A DNA stretch of 34,405 nt from Verrucomicrobiota bacterium (GTDB lineage Bacteria; Verrucomicrobiota; Verrucomicrobiia; Opitutales; Opitutaceae): contig JAEYQF010000310.1 of assembly GCA_023410155.1 (NCBI GenBank), forward strand, positions 1-34,405. Direction: 5' to 3'. Shown here one piece after another: positions 22,854 to 29,625 of the stretch. How positions within the stretch are numbered: the first letter of the stretch is position 1; every line of letters starts with the position of its first letter. The position numbers were made by a program, and so were the translations under genes. Under the pieces are notes generated by a model. The model was not told where the DNA came from and searched no databases. It saw nothing but the letters and a program-made list of their open reading frames with translations.

Positions 22854-23180
22854 ATGAAAACTGTCTGCGCGTTGCTTCTGGTTACTCCGATGCTGGCCTT
22901 CGCCGAGGCACCGGCCGCGGAATTCTCCGCCACCATTGAGCCTGTCACGCACCTCTCGCTTTCTGAAACGATTCAAACGGGCCAACTCGCCTTCACGCCG
23001 CGCCTGCAGCCGAACATCAAGCGTTTCACGTCTCCCGCCCAGCCAGCCGTCATCTCGCGCATGCCCACGGTTGATCCGACCGATCGCATCCGTTCGGAGA
23101 TGCCGCAGCTCGAACCCGATACGGCGACTGAGTATCGCATGCTCACCAAACGTCCCGACGTGGACGTGCCAACCGACTGA
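22854..23180 (+). CDS. Small secreted protein, function unknown
   Basis: 108 residues from ATG 22854. A signal peptide (MKTVCALLLVTPMLAFAEA) is cleaved near residue 18-21. The mature 88 residues are extended and Pro/Thr-rich (LAFTPRLQPNIKRFTSPAQP, RMPTVDPTDRIRSEMPQLEP) with no visible domain. No cysteine remains after cleavage. The GC pattern matches its neighbours, which supports a real gene. No family is recognised. Confidence 0.55.
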   Translation: MKTVCALLLVTPMLAFAEAPAAEFSATIEPVTHLSLSETIQTGQLAFTPRLQPNIKRFTSPAQPAVISRMPTVDPTDRIRSEMPQLEPDTATEYRMLTKRPDVDVPTD

Positions 23181-23223
23181 TCGCGCGCGGCGGGATTCCG
23201 CCTTCGGTGGTGTTGTTCACGCC

Positions 23224-23652
23224 ATGCCCAAATCCCTCGCTGACCTCGCCCGCCGCACCGACTGGGCGCCGCTGTTCATCCGGATCCCGGCAGGTTTTCA
23301 CCTGATCCACGGCACTCAGGACAACGTTTTCTCGTGGGCGCAGATGCTCGAGTTCCGAGATTTTCTCGGGCACCACGGATTCCCGTTTCCGCTCATCTGC
23401 GCCGTCGTTTCAGTGGCCGCGCAGTTTATCTGCGGAGCGCTCTACCTCGTGGGCTACCGCACGCGCGAAGCCGCGCTGGTGATGATTATCAATTTCGCCG
23501 TCGCGCTGCTCGGCTTTCACGTCGCACAAGGCCACGGTTACCCCGCGATGTTTCCCGCCATCGCGATGTGGACGATGTCGGCGTATCTGCTCTTCGCCGG
23601 CGCCGGACGCTTTTCGATCGACGCCCGGCTCAACCGCGCCGCCGCATCCTGA
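23224..23652 (+). CDS. DoxX-like membrane protein
   Basis: 142 residues from ATG 23224. It has four membrane segments: APLFIRIPAGFHLIHGTQDN with the typical early Arg-x-Pro-x-G-x-x-x-x-x-G, FPLICAVVSVAAQFICGALYLVG, AALVMIINFAVALLGF, and MFPAIAMWTMSAYLLFAGAG. The Gly-spaced first helix and overall size fit the DoxX/DoxD superfamily of small redox- or envelope-linked membrane proteins; a specific function is not known. It follows the small secreted protein by 43 bases. Confidence 0.75.
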   Translation: MPKSLADLARRTDWAPLFIRIPAGFHLIHGTQDNVFSWAQMLEFRDFLGHHGFPFPLICAVVSVAAQFICGALYLVGYRTREAALVMIINFAVALLGFHVAQGHGYPAMFPAIAMWTMSAYLLFAGAGRFSIDARLNRAAAS

Positions 23653-23699
23653 TCGGATCCACCTGACGAACGAGGAAGAGAACGATCCGCTCGCGAGCC

Positions 23700-23750
23700 C
23701 GACTCAAGCCGCACATTGGCGCGACCGTGTGCGCACTTTGTCCCGACTCG
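23700..23750 (+). repeat. Dispersed CGACTC/GCCGCAC repeat, copy 4
   Basis: 46 of 51 bases match 19455-19505. Further downstream, GTCACGCCAA (23791-23800) matches CTCACGCCAA (19524-19533), but about 22 bases farther from the core than in copy 3. This suggests units of roughly that length are gained or lost. It is non-coding, between the DoxX-like and phosphoesterase genes. Confidence 0.75.
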
Positions 23751-23913
23751 GGATGCACCTGGGCTCGACCCGTTCCGCACGCAGGCTCGAGTCACGCCAA
23801 CACGGATCGTGAACGCCGTTCTCCTCTGTTTCCTCCCCTGTAATTTCGAACAGAAGGCACGGAGAAGAATCCCTGTGGCTTGAAGATGAAACAACGGCCG
23901 ATATCTCGGACGC

Positions 23914-25236
23914 ATGCGGGCTTCGCTCATCGCTCTCGGCGCAGTGTTGATGATCGCGCGCGCGATGGCCGCGCCGGAGGTGGTGCTGGTGTTTACGTCG
24001 GATCAGCACTCGGCGCATGCGCGGATGGCGCAGTTTGTCGCGCTCGTGGATCGGGTGCGGACGGAGAATGCCGACGTGCCGGTGGCGGTGCTGCTCAACG
24101 GCGACACGTTTGAACTCGCCCACGGCATCGCGCGACGAAGTGGCGGCGAGTTCGAGTATGCGTTTTTCAAATCGCTCGCGCAGCGTGGGCCCACGGTGCT
24201 GAACGTGGGAAATCACGAGCCGGATTTTCACGATGTCGCCTCGACCATCGCGCGCGCGCAGGCGTGCGGCGTCACGGTGATTTCAAATCTGGTCGATCGC
24301 GGCTCCGGCCAGCCGTTCACGACGGCCACCACTCGGCTCCGACTGGGAAAACGGGAACTCGTGATCGCGGGACTGACGACGGATTTGTTGACGACGTATC
24401 GCGCGGCGATCCGGCCGTCGCTCGACGCGGCGAATCCAGCGGCGTGGGCGGAGAACAACTTCCAGACGATCTTCGCCCAGGCGGACGTGCCGGTCGTGAT
24501 GGCGCACACGGGGTTCGCAGCGGATCGCGAGATCCTGAAAAACACGCCGGCGGGCGCGCTGTATATCGCGGGACACGATCACACGCGCTATGTGGCTCGT
24601 CCGGGTGGCGTCACGTATGTGCACAGTGGTGCGTGGGGAAGTTTCGCCTCGATCGCCCGCCTGGAAAACGGCGCGTGGTCGATCGAGCAGGTGGCGCTCA
24701 CCGATGATTCACCGATCGACTCCGAACTCGCCGCGATCGCGGCACGCGTGGAGGAACGACATGCGACCGCGGACGATCGCACGATCATCGGCCGCAGCGC
24801 AGTCGCACTCGAACCGGAAGAAGCGGCGCGCTTCGCGGTCGAAGCGGTGCGCGCGGCGACCGACGCCGACGCGGCGGTGATCGGTGCGACGACGTTTGGC
24901 GCGGGCGTGAGCGCGGGCGAAGTGACGCGGCATGCGTTCGATGCGTGGGTGCGTTTCGACGGGCGGATCTGCGTGGGAGAGATCTCCGGCGCGGAGTTGA
25001 TCGCGATGCGAGCGCGGGCGAATCCGGGACCGGACACGCCGTGGGAGAAACGGGGCGGCGAAAATCTGGTGCTCGTGGCGCCGGGAAGGATCGACCCGAC
25101 GCGGACGTATCGCATCGCGACCAACGACTGGGCGGTGAAGAACGCGCAGCGTTATTTCGGAGAAAACGCGCCCGCGTTTGCCGAAGTGCCCGAATTGCGT
25201 TTGAAATCTGTCGTCGTTCGAGCGCTTCAACCATGA
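23914..25236 (+). CDS. Periplasmic metallophosphoesterase, 5'-nucleotidase-like
   Basis: 440 residues from ATG 23914, with a signal peptide at about 1-19 (ALGAVLMIARAMA). The calcineurin-like domain keeps its metal ligands: Asp30 and His32 in TSDQH, Asp64 in LNGDTFE, Asn100 and His101 in GNHEPDF, His in MAHTGF, and His221/His223 in AGHDHTRY. A 5'-nucleotidase C-terminal domain follows from about 300 (GATTFGAGVSAGEVTRHAFD, YRIATNDWAVKNAQRYFG). Such enzymes release phosphate from nucleotides or other phosphate esters in the periplasm. The C-terminal domain appears shorter than in UshA. The next gene starts inside its stop codon (ATGA overlap), so the two are one transcription unit. Confidence 0.87.
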   Translation: MRASLIALGAVLMIARAMAAPEVVLVFTSDQHSAHARMAQFVALVDRVRTENADVPVAVLLNGDTFELAHGIARRSGGEFEYAFFKSLAQRGPTVLNVGNHEPDFHDVASTIARAQACGVTVISNLVDRGSGQPFTTATTRLRLGKRELVIAGLTTDLLTTYRAAIRPSLDAANPAAWAENNFQTIFAQADVPVVMAHTGFAADREILKNTPAGALYIAGHDHTRYVARPGGVTYVHSGAWGSFASIARLENGAWSIEQVALTDDSPIDSELAAIAARVEERHATADDRTIIGRSAVALEPEEAARFAVEAVRAATDADAAVIGATTFGAGVSAGEVTRHAFDAWVRFDGRICVGEISGAELIAMRARANPGPDTPWEKRGGENLVLVAPGRIDPTRTYRIATNDWAVKNAQRYFGENAPAFAEVPELRLKSVVVRALQP

Positions 25237-26321
25237 GCCGTCGTTTTCCTCCTCGTGTCGTCGTGGCCGCCGCGTTTTGCGCGACCGTCGCGCTGGCGCA
25301 GGAAGACGCCAACGAAGCAGAAGCGGAGGCATCGAAGACTGAAGCGGGCGAGAGCGCGCCGGATATCGATGCGCTTTACGAAACCGGTCGCGCGCTCTTC
25401 GACGCGTTCGCGCCGGCCGAGGTCAAGGAGGAGTATGAGTTTCCCACGCCGGAGCAGTGGGATGAGTTCGTGGTGGAGTTTCAGCAAGCGCTGGAGAACG
25501 ACGACCTGAGCGCGCTTGCCCGCCATGAAGACGAGGCGAAGGCCACGCTCGCGACGCTTCGCGCGATCCCGGGTGCCGGGGACTATGCAGACTGGCTGCA
25601 GGAGCGCATCGACTACATCGAGGCCGCGAAACAAACCACCGCGATCGCCCCACCCGCCTCGCCGGCCGAGCCCAAACTCGACGAACCGAAGCCGGTCACG
25701 CCCACCGATGCGCCGCGTGTCACGGTGCCGATCACCCCCGCGACGCCAGCCCAATCGAGCGCCGCGGCGGGAACTCCGCAGGCCTCGAGCCGAGCGGTGG
25801 ATATTCCGTATTACGAACTCTGGCTGGGGCGGATGCAGGCGAGGCCCGTGCCGGAACGCGCGCCGAAACTGCTCCCGGTGCTGCGCGAGGCATTCGAGGC
25901 GGAAGGCGTGCCGGCCGAACTCGCGTGGCTCGCCGAAGCGGAGTCGACCTTCAACCCCAACGCCAAGAGTCCCGCCGGCGCGAAGGGACTTTTTCAATTG
26001 ATGCCCGAGACGGCGAAGGGACTCGGACTGAGCACGTTCCTGCCGGACGAGCGCACCCACGTGGAGAAATCCGCGCGTGCGGCGGCGAAACTGTTGCGAC
26101 GATTACACGATCAGTTCGGCAGCTGGCCGCTCGCGCTCGCCGCCTACAACGCCGGCGAAGGTCGCGTGCGCCGGCTGTTGGAGAAAATGAAGGCGGACAG
26201 CTTCGCAGAGATCGCATCGGCCCTGCCGTCGGAAACGCGGATGTATGTGCCGAAAGTGTGCGCGACGGTCGCGGTGCGCAGCGGGGTGACGCCCGACAAA
26301 CTCGCGCCGCCGCGGGCGTAA
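25233..26321 (+). CDS. Lytic transglycosylase, SLT family 1
   Basis: 362 residues from ATG 25233, overlapping the previous stop by 4 bases. A signal peptide (VVVAAAFCATVALA) is followed by an acidic stretch and an unfamiliar helical region (about 45-135). A Pro/Ala-rich linker comes next (about 140-190). The SLT domain is from about 205: AELAWLAEAESTFNPNAKSP with catalytic Glu237, AGAKGLFQLMPETAKGLGL, then AAYNAGEGRVRRLL and ETRMYVPKV. It cleaves the glycan strand of peptidoglycan in the periplasm, forming anhydro-muropeptides. There are no LysM repeats, unlike MltD. Co-transcription with a periplasmic phosphoesterase suggests both serve envelope recycling (inference). Confidence 0.88.
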   Translation: MSRRFPPRVVVAAAFCATVALAQEDANEAEAEASKTEAGESAPDIDALYETGRALFDAFAPAEVKEEYEFPTPEQWDEFVVEFQQALENDDLSALARHEDEAKATLATLRAIPGAGDYADWLQERIDYIEAAKQTTAIAPPASPAEPKLDEPKPVTPTDAPRVTVPITPATPAQSSAAAGTPQASSRAVDIPYYELWLGRMQARPVPERAPKLLPVLREAFEAEGVPAELAWLAEAESTFNPNAKSPAGAKGLFQLMPETAKGLGLSTFLPDERTHVEKSARAAAKLLRRLHDQFGSWPLALAAYNAGEGRVRRLLEKMKADSFAEIASALPSETRMYVPKVCATVAVRSGVTPDKLAPPRA

Positions 26322-26330
26322 GTGGAATTG

Positions 26331-26405
26331 AACCACAGAGGCACAGAGAGCACAGACGTCCGAGCTGCGGTCTGATTTCTTGTGTATCTTTGCGTCTTGT
26401 TGCGG
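26331..26405. repeat. CACAGAG / TCTTTGCGTC dispersed intergenic element
   Basis: ACCACAGAGGCACAGAGAGC (26332-26351) is followed by TTTCTTGTGTATCTTTGCGT (26377-26396). The pattern resembles widespread intergenic elements of the form accacagag...tctttgcgtc that I recall from several phyla. A related degenerate copy is at 3271-3324. It lies between two convergent genes. Confidence 0.6.
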
Positions 26406-26494
26406 CAAACCTCATAGCCGCAAGAAGGGGCAAAGATCGGCTTCCCGAACGTCGGGGCATGAATCCCCGGCCACCGTTTTTCCGCGGTGAACTC

Positions 26495-26521
26495 TGGGTC
26501 AGAGCTCGATGTGCTCTGTGG
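26495..26521 (+). repeat. Palindromic repeat TGGGTCAGAGCTC..., copy 2
   Basis: 24 of 27 positions match the reverse complement of 22264-22290. It lies 25 bases beyond the stop of the MFS gene. Confidence 0.65.
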
Positions 26522-26545
26522 AGAACGGCTCGGACGAAGGAAACG

Positions 26546-27868
26546 TCACGCCGCGACCGGCGTGTCAGCCTGATCTTTCGGCACCCAGTTCACTGCGAGC
26601 GCGGCGATGATGAGGGAGCAGCCGCCGATCACGACCGCAGGCATCGATTGTCCACCGAATGCGTTTTTCACCACGAAGCCGAGCACGGCCGATGCGATGA
26701 TCTGCGGAATCACGATGAAGAAGTTAAACACGCCCATGTAGAACCCCATGCGCGCGGTCGGAAGCGCGTTGGCGAGCATCGCGTAGGGCATCGACAGAAT
26801 GCTGGCCCACCCGATGCCAAGCGCGGCCATCGAGAGCAGCGGACCGTATTGGTTTTTCCACAACGCCACGCTTGCCAAGCCGAGTCCGCCCACGAAGAGC
26901 GCCACGCGATGTATCGAGCGCGCGGAGAATTTCTGCGTCAGCCCCAGCAGGATGAACGCGAACGCGCACGCGACACCGTTGTAGACACCGAGGCACACGC
27001 CGGCCCACTCCACGCCGCGCTGATACGAGACGGAGCCGGGCTCACCGCCGAAGAGCCCGTGTGCGAGCGCGGGCGTGAAATAGATCCAAAGGCAGAAGAG
27101 TCCGAACCACGTGAAGAACTGCACGACCGCGAGACGGCGCATCACGAGCGGCATGCCCGCGAGTCCCCGAAAGATATCCGTGATCGCGTGGCTCACGCCG
27201 GCGGTCGCGCGTTTCTCGGCCTCGAACGCAGCGAGGTCCGCGGGCGGATGCTCGCGTGTGGTAAGCACCGTGTAGAGCACGGCGCTCATGAACACCACCG
27301 CGCCGATATAGAACGAGAGGTGCACCGTCGCCGGAATGCGTGAATCGGGCGACGACGTGGCGAGCGCCAGGCCGAAGACATTGGCGAGCAGCCACGGCAA
27401 CATCGACGAGAGGATCGCGCCAAAACCGATGAGCAGGCTCTGCATTGCGAAACCGACTTTGCGTTGTTTCGGCGGGAGGAGATCGCCCACGAACGCACGG
27501 AATGGCTCCATGCTGACATTGACCGAACCGTCGAGCAGCCAGAGCAAACCCGCCGCCATCCAAAGCGAGGACGAGTTGGGCATCGCGATGAGCGCGAGGC
27601 TGGCGAGGATCGCACCGACGAGGAAAAAGGGGCGGCGGCGACCGAGCCGCGTCCACGTGCGATCGCTGTAGTAGCCGATGATCGGCTGCACGAGAAGGCC
27701 GGTCACCGGGGCCGCGAGCCACAACAACGGGATCTCGCTCTCTTCGGCGCCGAGGTATTGATAGATGGCGCTCATGTTCGCCATCTGCAGGCCCCAGCCG
27801 AACTGGATGCCGAGGAAGCCGAAATTCATTTTCAGAATATCGGTGAAAGAGAGCGGTCGCTGGTTCAT
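26546..27868 (-). CDS. MFS sugar transporter (maltose:H+ symporter-like, SLC45/MalY type)
   Basis: 440 residues from ATG 27868, with about 12 membrane helices. Landmarks: MNFGFLGIQFGWGLQMANMS at the start, WLAAPVTGLLVQPIIGYYSD followed by the loop SDRTWTRLGRRRPFFLVGA, LLDGSVNVSMEPFRAFVGDL, and GIGWASILSMPYAMLANALP in the second half. These are typical of the glycoside/sucrose-maltose branch of the MFS. The related Caulobacter MalY carries maltodextrins across the inner membrane; that substrate is inferred here from the neighbours. The start codon overlaps the malQ stop (ATGA), so the two are translated together. Confidence 0.87.
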   Translation of the reverse strand: MNQRPLSFTDILKMNFGFLGIQFGWGLQMANMSAIYQYLGAEESEIPLLWLAAPVTGLLVQPIIGYYSDRTWTRLGRRRPFFLVGAILASLALIAMPNSSSLWMAAGLLWLLDGSVNVSMEPFRAFVGDLLPPKQRKVGFAMQSLLIGFGAILSSMLPWLLANVFGLALATSSPDSRIPATVHLSFYIGAVVFMSAVLYTVLTTREHPPADLAAFEAEKRATAGVSHAITDIFRGLAGMPLVMRRLAVVQFFTWFGLFCLWIYFTPALAHGLFGGEPGSVSYQRGVEWAGVCLGVYNGVACAFAFILLGLTQKFSARSIHRVALFVGGLGLASVALWKNQYGPLLSMAALGIGWASILSMPYAMLANALPTARMGFYMGVFNFFIVIPQIIASAVLGFVVKNAFGGQSMPAVVIGGCSLIIAALAVNWVPKDQADTPVAA

Positions 27869-29442
27869 GCGCGGCGCGGGGGTGGCGCGGGGGGTTTGCT
27901 GAAGTCCTCAATCTCGCGATCGCCGGTGCGGTCGTAAAGTTCGATCAAGCGTCGCAGCTCGGCGGTCCTCTGTTTGGCGAGTCGCGTCAGTTGCTCGGCG
28001 GTGAAGCGCCACTGCCAGTTGCCGATCGTGGTGCCGGGCCGGTTGAGCACCGCATCGCCGCCGAGATCCATCAAATCCTGCACGGGCACCACCGCGAGGC
28101 GTGAGGTCGTGGCAAACGCCGCACGGATCATCGGCCACGCCGACGCGGTGCCCTTCAGCTGGTAATAATCGATCACCTGCGAGCGATACGGCTCTTTCAA
28201 CGACTCGAGCCAGCCGCGCGTGGTGTTATTGTCGTGCGTGCCGGTGTAGGTGACGCTGCCCAGTGGAAAGTGGTGCGGCAGGTTGACGTTGTTCTCGTCG
28301 TGACCGTAGGCGAATTGCAGCACCCGCATGCCGGGCAGGCCGGCGGCGCGGCGCAGCGCGACGACTTCAGGCCCGACGTAGCCGAGATCCTCGGCGATGA
28401 TTTTAGCCTGCGGGAGTGCGCGCTGGATGGTCTCGAAAAACGCGAGCCCCGGACCTTTGCGCCAGCGGCCCGAGCGGGCGTCGGTGGCGTCGGCGGGGAT
28501 TTCCCAATACGTGTCGAAGCCCCGGAAATGATCCAACCGGATGACGTCGTAGAGCTCGAACGCGCTGCGCAGCCGGTCGATCCACCACGCGTAGCCGGTC
28601 TTCCCGAGGTGGGACCAGTCGTAGAGCGGGTTGCCCCAGAGCTGGCCGAGGGCGGAAAAGTAATCGGGCGGCACGCCGGCGACCGCGAGCGGGTGGCCCT
28701 GGTTGTTCAGCCGGAAGACGGCGCGGTGCTGCCAGGTGTCGGCGCTGTCGAGCGCGACGAAAATCGGGACGTCCCCGATGATCGACACACCCTTTTCGCG
28801 CGCATAGTTGCGCAGCCGCTCCCACTGCCCGAAGAAAACATACTGGTAGAAAATCTGCCGCTCGGCTTCGCGCTGCACCTCGGGTGGGAGTTTCTCCGCG
28901 AGGTCGGCTGACCACGCGCGATACTCTTTCGGCCAAAGCGTCCACGGATCGCCGTGGAAGTGAGCCTTCAGCGCCATGAAATGCGCAAACGGCTCCAACC
29001 ACGACGCGTGGCGGCGGCGGAACTGTTTCAGAGGCGGAGATTTCCCGAGCTGCTCGCGATCGCCGAAACGATCGGCCGCGCTTGCGAGCACGGGCCAGAA
29101 CACCTCGTAGAGCACGCCGTAGTTGACGCGGCGCACGGGCAGGCGCCGCAACTCCGCGAGCTCGGCCGCCTCGAGCAGGCCCTCGCGTTCAAGTTCGCCG
29201 AGATCGATGAAGTAGGGATTTCCGGCCGCACTGGAGAACGACTGATAAGGCGAGTCACCGTAGCCGGTTGGACCGGTCGGGCAGATCTGCCAGTAGCGCA
29301 CACCGGCGCGGCTCAGGAAATCGACAAACGCGCGGGCTCCGGAGCCCAGGTTTCCGATGCCGTATCCACCGGGCAAGGACGAGAGGTGGGCGAGCACACC
29401 GGCGGAACGGCGATCGAGCCAGGAAGGCGGAGGAGAATCCAT
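27865..29442 (-). CDS. malQ: 4-alpha-glucanotransferase (amylomaltase, GH77)
   Basis: 525 residues from ATG 29442; the frame stays open to 29517, but MDSPPPSWLDRRSAGVLAHL is the usual short lead before the GH77 core. It moves glucan segments between maltodextrins and releases glucose in the cytoplasm. GH77 marks: SPYQSFSSAAGNPYFIDL, DVPIFVALDSADTW, VIRLDHFRGFDTYWEIPA with the nucleophile Asp304, AEDLGYV with acid/base Glu351, and GTHDNNTTRGW with Asp404. Length is standard for the bacterial, non-plant type. It overlaps the MFS gene by 4 bases and follows the TonB-dependent receptor gene by 183 bases on the same strand. Confidence 0.95.
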   Translation of the reverse strand: MDSPPPSWLDRRSAGVLAHLSSLPGGYGIGNLGSGARAFVDFLSRAGVRYWQICPTGPTGYGDSPYQSFSSAAGNPYFIDLGELEREGLLEAAELAELRRLPVRRVNYGVLYEVFWPVLASAADRFGDREQLGKSPPLKQFRRRHASWLEPFAHFMALKAHFHGDPWTLWPKEYRAWSADLAEKLPPEVQREAERQIFYQYVFFGQWERLRNYAREKGVSIIGDVPIFVALDSADTWQHRAVFRLNNQGHPLAVAGVPPDYFSALGQLWGNPLYDWSHLGKTGYAWWIDRLRSAFELYDVIRLDHFRGFDTYWEIPADATDARSGRWRKGPGLAFFETIQRALPQAKIIAEDLGYVGPEVVALRRAAGLPGMRVLQFAYGHDENNVNLPHHFPLGSVTYTGTHDNNTTRGWLESLKEPYRSQVIDYYQLKGTASAWPMIRAAFATTSRLAVVPVQDLMDLGGDAVLNRPGTTIGNWQWRFTAEQLTRLAKQRTAELRRLIELYDRTGDREIEDFSKPPAPPPRRA

Positions 29443-29625
29443 GGCGGAAGACAATCGGGCGGGAAGGCCGGCGGAGTCGGGGCTGCGACAGGGCGACGCT
29501 GGATGCTCAGTGAACATTTTCCGCGGCGAGGGAGGAAGGGAGCCGACGGGTTGCGCCTCCCCTCTGGGGCTCCCGGCGCGGTGTCCAGGAGCCCTCCAAG
29601 GCGGGCGGGAGCCGCGGGTGCGAAC

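Noticed and set aside
29538..29574. Terminator after the TonB receptor gene (GGGAGCC/GGCTCCC)
   Set aside because: The loop is long, there is no T-run on the minus strand, and malQ follows on the same strand, so read-through is likely.
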